Numbered from the stretch's first letter, positions 17,944-27,678 are shown. The stretch is 33,585 nucleotides of DNA from CAYSTL01 sp964516805 (GCA_964516805.1 CAZEXI010000021.1:1-33585); one strand, 5' to 3'. Notes: generated from the letters alone by a model not told the origin. Program-made: numbers and translations.

Positions 17944-20900
17944 ATGAAAAAAAGAGCAATAATCATGATCTTATTGATGGCGTTAAGTGTAGTTAATGTG
18001 GGGATATCTATAACGTCTGCATCTAATATAGAAACTATAGATATATCTCCAAGTGAAACTTTAGATGGCAAATTGATGACAAATGGTAAAGCAAATATAA
18101 GTGTTGTAGATCAGGGTGATTCTGATCATTGTGAGTTATGGATAGATGGTTCTCTTTATTCTTATATGAACAACGTTTCTGGAGAATATGATTGGTCATA
18201 CGAAATAAACACAAAAGGATTTACTGATGGAGCACATACAATACAGATAAGGACTTTTGGAGGAACTGGTGGAACAGATATAAAATCTAAACAAGTTTGG
18301 TTCGATAATAGTGATCCTGTTATAAATAATAAAACAGTCAGCTATCCCATAGGATATGAGGCAGCACGTGATAACTCTTCAGTATACATTAAAGCGGAGA
18401 TATCAGATGATGTTTCTGGAATTCAATCTGCATATGTTAATGCTAGTCAATTTGGTTATGGGCTACTTCCAATGTACGATGATGGTGATCATAAAGATCA
18501 AGGAGCAGGCGATGGAATTTATTGTACACAGTCTTTCTTCGTTTATGGTGAAACGTCTTACCAATATTTAGATATTCATGTCAGTGATGGCATTGGAAAT
18601 AACGTAACTGATTCTATCGAGTTAAAAATAGATAATACTAAACCTACTATTAGAAAGTTACAGAGTGATTTGCCTGCTGGTCAGACTGCTGTAAAGAAAG
18701 GGAGCCAAATAAGGTTTACTGGAAATGCGACAGACTTGGAATTGAAATACGGTTCAGTAAAAGCTCAGACACCTGTTGATGTTTCTTTAGTCATAGATAC
18801 ATCTTCTAGTATGGGTGGTCAAGGTCAACCACTCTCTGATGCTAAACAAGCTGCTAAAACTTTCATAGGAAAATTAAGCTCTGACGACAGGGTTGCCTTA
18901 TTCATATTCTCTGGAGAAGATCCATTAAAGAAATCGGATTTTAAATATATGACAGAAAATAATAAGGATGAATTGAACGAAACAATAGGCAATCTAACTC
19001 ATTATAATAATCTAACACCTCTCTGGGACACTATCGGTGAAGCGTCTCTTTATGCTTGGAATAATCATGTATCAGAACATACACCTGCCGTAGTAGCGAT
19101 GACTGATGGAGATGATATGGGAGGTACATTTGGAAGCGTCAGTGAAGGAGGTAGTGAAACATATTGTCCTGGTGTAAGGTATTCAAATAATTATGGGCCA
19201 GCAAATAAAACTTGGAATATGACGGGGGATCTAACTTGGAATGAGCAGAAAACTTATAATTGGAATATCGCTAGATACAGAGGTGATTCGTGGGACAATA
19301 TTGATTTAGATGATAACGATCATGATCCAACTAGGTACGGTCTGATTAACTCTCCTGTACCTACCTTTAATATTGGACTTGGTATAGAACCACAGGGATC
19401 CAATTCAAGTGCAGATTATTATCTAGATCCTAATGAGACTGTAAGTAATGTAGGAGATGCGCCAGGTTATGTAAAAAGTAGTTCTTATGCATACAATTTC
19501 ACGACTGAATTTGACTTGCGTGAAATTGCTAACAGTACAGGAGGTACTTATCATTACGCACCTTCTTCTTCTCAATTACTTGGAATATATGAAAATATAT
19601 CTCAAACTATAGAAAATATAGGTAAGAGATGGATCGGTGAAGAAGCCCCACACGGGATTAAAAAAGTATATTTAGATGCTAGTGAGCTAAATGTCTCTTC
19701 GCCAGTTCCAATGTATGATGATGGAAACCATGGTGATGGCAATGCTAATGATAATATATATGGGACCGATTATTTTACTGTGAAAAGTGAAAAAACAAAA
19801 AATGCAACAGTAAAAATGGTCGGAGAAGATTACGCTGGTAATAAAAATGAAACTGTAGCTTTTATTGAAGTTGACAACTCTGATCCAGTATTGAATAGTA
19901 AAGTGGTCAACTATCCTAATGACCAAGATTTTACTACTGAAGGCCAGAATATCAGTTTTGAGGTTAAAGTAAGCGATCAAGGAAATGGGATAAATAAGAT
20001 AAGCTTAGATGCTACTTCTATTGGTGGGACTAATAACGTAATCTTAAGAGATGATGGTTTCGGTAACGATCGCTATGCAGATGATGGAATTTACAATTCC
20101 CCCGATTTAAATGTTGATACTGGTGGAGTCACAGGAACATTCAATCTTGATCTACTAGTTGAGGATAATGCAGACAATGAAATTATGAGTAAATTCAATG
20201 TAGAAGTAGATACTATAGATAGTGTATATCCATCAGGTGATATCGCAAATCCTTCTAATGAACAGTTCTTGGAAGATACGTACGAATTTAAAGTAAATGC
20301 ATGGGATAATGTAGGTGTAGATAGCGTAGAAATAGAGATACAGAGTAATAATTATCAGGCAGCATATAATCAACAATCTGGATACTGGACATATACTATA
20401 GATACAGAGACTTTTAATGATGGAGAGTACGAGGTTAGTGTGGATATCGAAGACGTTAATGGTCATGTAACAGAAAAAGGCCCTGTAACATTCTATATAG
20501 ATAATAATGGACCTTCTTTAAATGTAAATCAACCTCAAAATGGTAAGATATTGATCGGAGATACTAATCTATCAGTGGAATCACATGATGAACTAGGTTT
20601 AAAATACGTTAGATATTGGATAGATGAAACGGAATCCAATGATATGACGAAAGTAGCAGGTAATTGGACTACGATACTCAATACTACCAAATATAAAGAT
20701 GGCAATCATGATATTCACTTCAAAACCGAAGATAAGGCAGGGCACGTAAAAACAGCCAAAATAAATGTTTTATTTGATAATTCAAAACCTACATCTAGTT
20801 TTCAGTCTCCAAATGAAAATGAGTATATAGAAGAAAATTACAATTTCGAGGCTTTGGCATCAGATGAGGTAGGTTTGGAATACGTCAATCTTAATATCAG

Positions 20901-23900
20901 GCATAATGACAATTTTTGGTCTTACAATATGAGTTATAATACTGTATCAAACCGATGGGAGTATGATCTAGATACATCTGTATTTGAAGATGGTTTGTAT
21001 AAATCAAATGTCACTGTTTCAGATGTCGCAGGACATAATTATACCACAGAAAACGTTTCATTTGTAATAGATAATAATGAGCCTACGTTGAGTGTGGAAG
21101 AACCTCAACAAAACGAAATATTGACTGGAATGCAGGATTTAATTATTAATTCACAGGATGAAGTAGGATTAAAATCAGTAAAATACTGGGTTGATAAAAC
21201 AGAAAAAAAGGAGATGACTAAAGTATCTAATGGCTGGACATCTACACTTGATACTACTGATTTTGTTGATGGCAATCATGTAATACACTTCTTAGTTGAA
21301 GATGAAGCAGGTCATAAAAAATCAACTAAGGTCGATGTTGTTTTTGATAATACTGGACCCTTGTCTTATATAGAATCTCCATATTCAGAAGAATATATAG
21401 AAGATACATACAAGTTCAAAGCAGTAGCTTCGGATGAAGTTGGAATAGATAGTGTCGAACTCAATATTCACATCGATGTTAATAGCTGGACATATAATAT
21501 GACATATAACTCCCAGACTGGTTATTGGGAGAAGAAAATCGATACTACTTCTTTACCAGAAAGTATACTTAAAGCAAATGTTAAAACAATAGATGAAGCA
21601 GGTCATGAGTATACTACAAGTGATTTGAGTTTCTATGTTGATAATGCAAAACCTACAATGGATATAATTTCTCCCGACCAAAGAGAGATAATAACAGGAA
21701 ATCACACAATAAAGGTTGATTCAGATGACGAATTAGGTGTTTCTGATGTTAAATATAAAATAGATAATTCAGAATGGAAATCACTAAAACATGTGCCATT
21801 TGGTATGGGTGATTATAATTGGAAAGTTAATATTACAGCAGATTCTTATACTTATGGTGATGGTGAGCATCAACTTCAATTGAAAACAATAGATGAAGCG
21901 GGTCATGAGATTACTAAAAGTTTAAAGATAATAATAGATACAAAATACCCAAAAGGAGGTCTTTCTAACCCAGATAATGATGAGTACATCGAAGGAAAGT
22001 ACACATTTAGAGCTGTAGCTTATGATGAGGTGGGAATTGAAAAGGTAGTTCTAGGGATTAATTACAAACATTATTATCTAGAATATAACAGCGAAAGTGG
22101 ATACTGGGAAACTGTTATAGACACAAATAATTTACCAGATGGTAAGAAAGATGTTGAGTTACTTATATGGGATGAAGCATATCATTTAACAGAAGAGTAT
22201 AGTGAATTCTATGTTGACAATAATGCACCAACTTTAAGTTTTAATCAACCCAACGAAAACAAGATAATATCGGGAGAACAACATATAAGTGTCAATTCTT
22301 TTGATGAACTAGTAATAAAATCTGTAAAATATCAGGTGGACAGCTCTTCTTGGAAATCGTTATCATTTAGAGAAAATTCAGATCTATGGACTGGTTCATT
22401 AGATACAACCTCAATGAGTAATGGTAAACATACTATCAATGTAAAAAGTACAGATTATGCTGGTCATACAACTCGAGAACAAGTAGAAGTTATAGTTGAT
22501 AATGAAAAACCCGAAGTAAGGATAGTAAGTCCACAGGAAAATCAGTTCGTGAAAGATGAGTTAGACGTCGAAATAAAGGCCGATGATAATTTGGGAGTTG
22601 AGCAGGTAAGATTAGAAATTTACAGTTTGGTTTCAGATGGAAATTACAGTGACATGTGGATCAAAAATGCTAGTTATAATCCAAGTACTGGTTGTTATGA
22701 AGTAAATCTAGACACAGAATTAAGAAGTGAAAATGAGGGAGGCATATGGAAAGTAAAAGCAGAGGCATTTGATGTAATCGGACATGCTTCTACATCAAAA
22801 AAGATAGAATTTAGAGTAGATAACCACGTACCTGATATCTCAATAATCAATCCTCAGAGTGATCAATTTGTAGAAGAAGAGTTGAATGTAAAGATGAAGG
22901 TAAAGGGAGAAATCGAAATAAAGCAGGTGAAAGTCGATGTTTATAGTTTAATATCAAGTGGAAGCTACAGTGAAAAATGGGTCAAGAACGCTAGTTACAA
23001 TCCAAGCAGTGGTTACTATGAGGTAAGTATAGATACAGAATTAGTTAATGAGGGAGGCTTTTGGAAAGTGAGGGCTAAAGCTATTAATGAAGCAGGATAC
23101 GAGTCACTATCAAAAGAAGTAAAATTCAAGGTGGATAACCATTATCCAAGTTTAACTATTAAAGAGCCAAGAGAAGGACAATATATAGAGGATAACTTGA
23201 AACTTGATTTTACATCTCAGGATGCATTCCCGACTTATACTGAATATAAAGTAGATGACAAAGGATGGGTTCCAGCTGTTGTTGAACTAAATACAACGAA
23301 ACTGACTGATGGGGAACATACTATTGAAGTTAGATCTACTGATACAGCGGGAAAATCAGTAACTCAGACAATTGATTTTATTGTAGATAATCATGATCCA
23401 AAAGTGGAGGTTGCTAGTCCTATCCAGGATCAATTTGTAGATGGATGGTTCAAATTCAAAGTATCTGCTAATGATGAAATCGGAATAGAAGATGTGAAAA
23501 TAAACCTCTTTGATCAAACAAGAAAAATATCTTATGATAGTAATACGGGTTACTATATTTATGAAGTAGATACACGAAGTGTTGAAGATGGTAAATATAA
23601 CATTTCAGCAATAGTAAAAGACCCTATTGGTAATACAAATAAAACTAGAAAAATAAGCTTTAATGTAGATAACGATGATCCAAAGTTGACTATTCAAAAT
23701 CCTGAAAATGAAGAGTATCTGAATGGATCTATCAAACTAAATGTAACTGTAGAAGATGAATTTTTAAAGGATGTAAAATATACAGTTGATAATACTGGTT
23801 ACGTTCCTATTGAAAATAAATTAAATACAACTCATCTTAGCGAAGGTAAACACACAATAACAGTAAAGGCTACTGATCTGAATGGTCATAAAAAGGTGAG

Positions 23901-25131
23901 TAAAATCTCGGTAATAGTGGATAATGAAGCTCCTAAATTGAGAGTTTTAGAGCCAACTTCATACGAGGTAGTAAGCGGAGAGCAACGGATAAAAGTATTT
24001 GCCGGCCAAGAAATACAGAATATGACCATGTCCATGCCAAAATTGGACGATGGTGCACCTAAGTCTATGAATAGTTTACCAGCAAGTGAATCTTTTGAAT
24101 ACATTTTGAATACTTCTTTATTATCTTCTGCACATGGAAGTGGGAAATATAGAGGTAAAATAACAGCTTTAGATAATGCAGGTCACAGACAATCTAAAGA
24201 GTTTACAATAAAAGTGGACAATAAAGGTCCTCATATAAATAAAACAAGTCCCGATAATAAGGATAAAGATTCTATTAAGTTCTCAACTAAAGTAAAAGAT
24301 TGGAGCAAAATAGATTCTGTTGAGATAAATATAGATGGCAAGGGCTGGGACGAGATGATTTACAGCGGAAATGACACATATGAATATCTTTGGGAAACCT
24401 CTGTAAAAGATAATGGAAATCATACTTACACAATCAGAACAACTGATATGAATGGTAATGTTGAAACCTTCTCTGATACTGTGAAAGTGAACAACTCTAA
24501 AGATTACTGGACTATACTGCAAAACAATGTGTCAGGATTGTCCTTCTTGTTTATAATAATACTAACTATATTCCTAGTTTACATTATGAGAGAGGAGATC
24601 GGAAATAGATTATATCCCGAAGGAAAAGATGATAAAGAAGACGAAGATGGTGGATCATCTAAAGAGGAAACTGATGAAGACTTTTTATCAAGGTTAAAGT
24701 TCAATAATTCACAATCAAAAGGAAGTCAGGATTCTAAGAGTTCAGATAAGATATTAGGTTTTATTCCGAGATTTGGAAGCAAAAAGGAGGAAGATGATTC
24801 TAAAAATAAATTAAAAACTTTAAAGAAAGCAGGAAAAGATGATGAGAAGAGTGATCAAGAGGGAATAGATAAAGATGAATCTGAGGCAGGAAGTGGAGAA
24901 GTTGAGAAATTCAACGGGTTAAATCTTGATAAAACAATAATACAAAAATTGGAGAGAGAAGATATATATGATCTGAAAGATTTATCGGGATACAGTGTAA
25001 AAAATCTGAAAAAATACACAGACTTAACCGATGATGAGATCAAACAGTTAACAGATAAGTTAGAAAAAGAAGGTTATTCTATAAAAGAAAACGGAGAGCT
25101 TATGAGTTCGGTGTTAGATGCTGATTTATGA
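17944..25131 (+). CDS. Giant VWA and Ig-repeat surface protein with cytoplasmic HhH-like tail
   Basis: 2396 residues from ATG 17944, which gives a clean signal peptide (MKKRAIIMILL); an in-frame GTG at 17935 is weaker. About 30-275: two Ig-like domains, the second with an acidic loop (MYDDGDHKDQGAGDGIY) that recurs twice later and may bind calcium. About 278-556: VWA domain with full MIDAS (D285-T-S-S-S, LTPLWD, AMTDGDD), enlarged by long insertions. About 560-2100: further Ig-like domains separated by VDNxxP; two alternating subtypes make up most of them. A helix spans about 2195-2219. The cytoplasmic tail is acidic and Ser-rich, and ends in a compact helical domain at about 2322-2378 resembling helix-hairpin-helix or RNA-polymerase alpha-CTD folds. 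Probably an adhesin or surface stalk tied to the AAA+ machine; partner and ligand unknown. Separated from the previous gene by 52 bases. Confidence 0.9.
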   Translation: MKKRAIIMILLMALSVVNVGISITSASNIETIDISPSETLDGKLMTNGKANISVVDQGDSDHCELWIDGSLYSYMNNVSGEYDWSYEINTKGFTDGAHTIQIRTFGGTGGTDIKSKQVWFDNSDPVINNKTVSYPIGYEAARDNSSVYIKAEISDDVSGIQSAYVNASQFGYGLLPMYDDGDHKDQGAGDGIYCTQSFFVYGETSYQYLDIHVSDGIGNNVTDSIELKIDNTKPTIRKLQSDLPAGQTAVKKGSQIRFTGNATDLELKYGSVKAQTPVDVSLVIDTSSSMGGQGQPLSDAKQAAKTFIGKLSSDDRVALFIFSGEDPLKKSDFKYMTENNKDELNETIGNLTHYNNLTPLWDTIGEASLYAWNNHVSEHTPAVVAMTDGDDMGGTFGSVSEGGSETYCPGVRYSNNYGPANKTWNMTGDLTWNEQKTYNWNIARYRGDSWDNIDLDDNDHDPTRYGLINSPVPTFNIGLGIEPQGSNSSADYYLDPNETVSNVGDAPGYVKSSSYAYNFTTEFDLREIANSTGGTYHYAPSSSQLLGIYENISQTIENIGKRWIGEEAPHGIKKVYLDASELNVSSPVPMYDDGNHGDGNANDNIYGTDYFTVKSEKTKNATVKMVGEDYAGNKNETVAFIEVDNSDPVLNSKVVNYPNDQDFTTEGQNISFEVKVSDQGNGINKISLDATSIGGTNNVILRDDGFGNDRYADDGIYNSPDLNVDTGGVTGTFNLDLLVEDNADNEIMSKFNVEVDTIDSVYPSGDIANPSNEQFLEDTYEFKVNAWDNVGVDSVEIEIQSNNYQAAYNQQSGYWTYTIDTETFNDGEYEVSVDIEDVNGHVTEKGPVTFYIDNNGPSLNVNQPQNGKILIGDTNLSVESHDELGLKYVRYWIDETESNDMTKVAGNWTTILNTTKYKDGNHDIHFKTEDKAGHVKTAKINVLFDNSKPTSSFQSPNENEYIEENYNFEALASDEVGLEYVNLNIRHNDNFWSYNMSYNTVSNRWEYDLDTSVFEDGLYKSNVTVSDVAGHNYTTENVSFVIDNNEPTLSVEEPQQNEILTGMQDLIINSQDEVGLKSVKYWVDKTEKKEMTKVSNGWTSTLDTTDFVDGNHVIHFLVEDEAGHKKSTKVDVVFDNTGPLSYIESPYSEEYIEDTYKFKAVASDEVGIDSVELNIHIDVNSWTYNMTYNSQTGYWEKKIDTTSLPESILKANVKTIDEAGHEYTTSDLSFYVDNAKPTMDIISPDQREIITGNHTIKVDSDDELGVSDVKYKIDNSEWKSLKHVPFGMGDYNWKVNITADSYTYGDGEHQLQLKTIDEAGHEITKSLKIIIDTKYPKGGLSNPDNDEYIEGKYTFRAVAYDEVGIEKVVLGINYKHYYLEYNSESGYWETVIDTNNLPDGKKDVELLIWDEAYHLTEEYSEFYVDNNAPTLSFNQPNENKIISGEQHISVNSFDELVIKSVKYQVDSSSWKSLSFRENSDLWTGSLDTTSMSNGKHTINVKSTDYAGHTTREQVEVIVDNEKPEVRIVSPQENQFVKDELDVEIKADDNLGVEQVRLEIYSLVSDGNYSDMWIKNASYNPSTGCYEVNLDTELRSENEGGIWKVKAEAFDVIGHASTSKKIEFRVDNHVPDISIINPQSDQFVEEELNVKMKVKGEIEIKQVKVDVYSLISSGSYSEKWVKNASYNPSSGYYEVSIDTELVNEGGFWKVRAKAINEAGYESLSKEVKFKVDNHYPSLTIKEPREGQYIEDNLKLDFTSQDAFPTYTEYKVDDKGWVPAVVELNTTKLTDGEHTIEVRSTDTAGKSVTQTIDFIVDNHDPKVEVASPIQDQFVDGWFKFKVSANDEIGIEDVKINLFDQTRKISYDSNTGYYIYEVDTRSVEDGKYNISAIVKDPIGNTNKTRKISFNVDNDDPKLTIQNPENEEYLNGSIKLNVTVEDEFLKDVKYTVDNTGYVPIENKLNTTHLSEGKHTITVKATDLNGHKKVSKISVIVDNEAPKLRVLEPTSYEVVSGEQRIKVFAGQEIQNMTMSMPKLDDGAPKSMNSLPASESFEYILNTSLLSSAHGSGKYRGKITALDNAGHRQSKEFTIKVDNKGPHINKTSPDNKDKDSIKFSTKVKDWSKIDSVEINIDGKGWDEMIYSGNDTYEYLWETSVKDNGNHTYTIRTTDMNGNVETFSDTVKVNNSKDYWTILQNNVSGLSFLFIIILTIFLVYIMREEIGNRLYPEGKDDKEDEDGGSSKEETDEDFLSRLKFNNSQSKGSQDSKSSDKILGFIPRFGSKKEEDDSKNKLKTLKKAGKDDEKSDQEGIDKDESEAGSGEVEKFNGLNLDKTIIQKLEREDIYDLKDLSGYSVKNLKKYTDLTDDEIKQLTDKLEKEGYSIKENGELMSSVLDADL
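20222..23935 (+). repeat. Alternating A/B Ig-like repeats in the giant VWA protein
   Basis: Type A units read SPxxxxYIEDTYxFxAxASDEVG followed by a paired-strand unit; type B units read QPxxxxIxxGxxxxxVxSxDELG then VKYWVD. The order is A-B four times, then A-A-B-A-B-B. One A-B pair covers about 187-198 residues, so the pair was the unit of duplication in the first part. Confidence 0.75.
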
Positions 25132-25174
25132 GCAAAAAAATTTAAAATTTCCTTGACCGACCAAAAGACCATAA

Positions 25175-25183
25175 TTTATATTA
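25175..25183 (+). promoter_or_regulatory. TATA box of the UbiA gene
   Basis: TTTATATTA is centred about 28 bases before the ATG at 25207, with a purine-rich BRE-like stretch (CCAAAAG) upstream. This fits leaderless transcription separate from the VWA array. Confidence 0.55.
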
Positions 25184-25206
25184 TTAATAGCTCAATTTGA
25201 AAAGTA

Positions 25207-26688
25207 ATGTTGAACATGTTACCTAAGGAATATGGTTTCAGAAAACATGGTCCACTATTTACTTTTATTTTTTTATTTTTAATCTCAAGCATCATATATA
25301 TAATAAGTTTAGCACTGTTTTCGCTTGAATTTTCTTTATACTTTTTTTACATTATTTTATTTTCAATATCGGTTAACTTCATATTGATTCTAATTTCACT
25401 TAGGTCAACTTTAAGAAAAAATGTTTTTATATCGATGTATGAAAATATTATTAAAGCTTATTTATTTATCATCTTTACTCCTTTTTTGGTGAAAGTATTG
25501 GATAACTATTTAACAAGTGTAAAATCAGTTTATCTAGGTATAACCATAGTATTTTTAGCATTAGGATTGATTTTTTTATTTATGTTAAGAAGAGATAATT
25601 ATGAAGTATTTGATTCAAAAAGTATTTTAATTTTATTTCTTCCTTTCTTGTTTTTAATTATCAGCATTTTCACATTTTTCCAGCCTCTTGTATTTAATAA
25701 TGAAAAAATCATAATTAATTTTATTAATTACAATATATTTTACAAAAGTATGTGGTTATTGTTATTGCTGTTTGAAATAATCATATCATCTATGATTTTA
25801 TCATTTATAGATAATAAACATTATTTTTATTCTTTGATTAAAAGTATCAAACCTTTCAGAAGTTTGCATTTTGTCGGCATGGTCTTAATTGGTTTGCTTG
25901 TGTTTTCTTCATTGAGTAATAATCGATTAGTATTTGATGATTATTTATTAGTTTCATTTCCAGTTATAGTTATGGTTTCAATTTGGCAATATACTACTAT
26001 GATAAATGATTTTTATGATATAAAAATTGATGAAATAGTCCATCCTGATAGGCCATTAGTGGAAAGGGAAATAGATCCTAAACTCTATAGAGAAATAGCA
26101 GTTATATTTGGTATTTTCTCTATTTTATTATCATTTATTTTTAGCTTAGAGATTACAATCATAGTTATTTTATGTGTGATAATGGGAACGATATATTCAG
26201 TTCCTCCCGTCAGACTAAAAAATAAAATATATGGTCATATAAGTGTTGGATTTGGTAGTTCGTCCTCATTTATAGTTGGTGTTTATGGATTTTATAGTAT
26301 GAAAAATGATTTGAACTTAATTTATTACTCTGAGGGGATAAAATATCTATTTCCAAAGATTTTTTTTCTAACACTGATCGTTTTTGCTGTGTTTTCAATT
26401 TCACCTCTTATCAATGCTATAAAAGATTATGAGGGGGATAATAGGGCTGATGTTAATAATATATATACAGTATATGGATTTAGAAAAGGAAAGAAAATTG
26501 TATCTATTCTAATTGTTTTTCTTTTCTTGGTGCCAATACTGATTTTTAATACATTTACAGATATTTTAATATTGACGGCACTTTCTATATCTTCTTCTAT
26601 TATATTCTATAAATATGAAAAGTATAAATTAGTTTTTGTGATGTATTTTATGGAAATTATATATATAATATATAAACTAGGAATATGA
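25207..26688 (+). CDS. UbiA-family prenyltransferase with extra N-terminal membrane half
   Basis: 493 residues, polytopic throughout. The UbiA core lies in the C-terminal half: first Asp motif N267-D268-xx-D271-xxx-D275, followed by the HPDRP loop (279-283), then YSVPPVRLKN, and the second motif D407-x-E-G-D411-xxx-D415. These residues bind magnesium and the prenyl diphosphate in the family, which attaches isoprenyl chains to lipids, quinones or similar acceptors in the membrane. The first 220 or so residues are about seven further helices not found in ordinary 280-300-residue UbiA enzymes. Candidate roles include archaeal ether-lipid (digeranylgeranylglyceryl phosphate synthase-like) or quinone chemistry; the sequence does not decide. 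It converges on the radical SAM gene, with 25 bases between the stops. The gene is richer in A+T than its neighbours. Confidence 0.88.
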   Translation: MLNMLPKEYGFRKHGPLFTFIFLFLISSIIYIISLALFSLEFSLYFFYIILFSISVNFILILISLRSTLRKNVFISMYENIIKAYLFIIFTPFLVKVLDNYLTSVKSVYLGITIVFLALGLIFLFMLRRDNYEVFDSKSILILFLPFLFLIISIFTFFQPLVFNNEKIIINFINYNIFYKSMWLLLLLFEIIISSMILSFIDNKHYFYSLIKSIKPFRSLHFVGMVLIGLLVFSSLSNNRLVFDDYLLVSFPVIVMVSIWQYTTMINDFYDIKIDEIVHPDRPLVEREIDPKLYREIAVIFGIFSILLSFIFSLEITIIVILCVIMGTIYSVPPVRLKNKIYGHISVGFGSSSSFIVGVYGFYSMKNDLNLIYYSEGIKYLFPKIFFLTLIVFAVFSISPLINAIKDYEGDNRADVNNIYTVYGFRKGKKIVSILIVFLFLVPILIFNTFTDILILTALSISSSIIFYKYEKYKLVFVMYFMEIIYIIYKLGI

Positions 26689-26713
26689 ATGGGATATATC
26701 ATTAAAAAATGAT

Positions 26714-27628
26714 TTAATCATGCAATTTAAACAAACCATCAGATCCAAAGCCGGTTGTTTTCTTTAAAAATTCTATACTGTCTTGATTTAACTGCATAGC
26801 GTGGGATAACTCACTGTAACATGCAAGATCACATTTGTCACATCGACAACTTTCTAACTGCTCTATAGTACATCCTTGATAAAATGTTCCATCTGGTTCT
26901 ATCAATAAGGTTAAAAATGGATAGCATTTGAAGTTATCCCCAACATCTTTCAAATAACTATCTGAATTTAATATATTTGGATATTTCTTTTTTAAATTTA
27001 AAATATCATTAGCTAATTCCTTTTTTTCATCTCTATTCAATGAAATATCATCAATTCCCGAGTAAGGATACATGAAATTGAACCAAACATAATCAGCTAT
27101 AGGCGAAAAAAAGGAAACAAATTCTTCTATTTGGTTTTTATTCAATTCTGAAATAGTACATCCAACTATCTTAGATTTGTTAGGAATATTCTTTAGGTTA
27201 TTAACAATTTTTTCAAAAACATCTGCACCTCTCTGGTTATTGTGGGATTCCTTAAGTCCGTCTATTGAGATCCAAAAATTATCTGGTTCATATTCACTTA
27301 GATCATTAGTACCATTTGTGATCACCATCACTAGCATTCCTAAATTTTTAGCATAAGATATAATTTCATTTAAGTCATCTCTAGTTGTGGGTTCACCCCC
27401 TTCAATGACAAGATGTATTGCACCTTTTTCCCTAGCTTTTTCTAATATTTTGAACCATTTTTCGGTACTGATATCTTCTTTTCCCCAATTTTTCCATGGA
27501 CAGTGTTTACAGTTTAAATTACATTTCGTTGTAATTTTAGCAACAGCTGTTAGAGGGGATCTATCACCTAATTTCCATTTCAAGAACCTATAAAAATAAT
27601 AAGGTTTTAACTGTCCATATCTGTACAT
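26714..27628 (-). CDS. Radical SAM protein with C-terminal cysteine cluster
   Basis: 304 residues. The radical SAM cluster motif is C36-NLN-C40-KH-C43, followed by the SAM-binding GGEP (77-80) and a barrel with ITNGT and ISIDG. Towards the C-terminus, C235, C253, C261, C263, C266 and C270, with IEPDGTFYQGC between the first two, resemble a SPASM or twitch auxiliary iron-sulfur site. Such enzymes modify peptides, carbohydrates, cofactors or lipids; the substrate cannot be read here. No precursor peptide gene is visible beside it. It has its own promoter and follows a PKD surface protein on the same strand, facing the UbiA gene. A joint lipid or quinone role with UbiA is possible but unproven. 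Confidence 0.9.
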   Translation of the reverse strand: MYRYGQLKPYYFYRFLKWKLGDRSPLTAVAKITTKCNLNCKHCPWKNWGKEDISTEKWFKILEKAREKGAIHLVIEGGEPTTRDDLNEIISYAKNLGMLVMVITNGTNDLSEYEPDNFWISIDGLKESHNNQRGADVFEKIVNNLKNIPNKSKIVGCTISELNKNQIEEFVSFFSPIADYVWFNFMYPYSGIDDISLNRDEKKELANDILNLKKKYPNILNSDSYLKDVGDNFKCYPFLTLLIEPDGTFYQGCTIEQLESCRCDKCDLACYSELSHAMQLNQDSIEFLKKTTGFGSDGLFKLHD

Positions 27629-27647
27629 CTATTTGCTTATTTAATAC

Positions 27648-27662
27648 TGGGATAAATTTTTT
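27648..27662 (-). promoter_or_regulatory. TATA box of the radical SAM gene
   Basis: On the minus strand AAATTTATC is centred about 25 bases before the ATG at 27628, preceded by A-rich DNA. The gene is therefore probably transcribed independently of the PKD gene upstream. Confidence 0.5.
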
Positions 27663-27678
27663 TCGTAAGATGTGAGAA

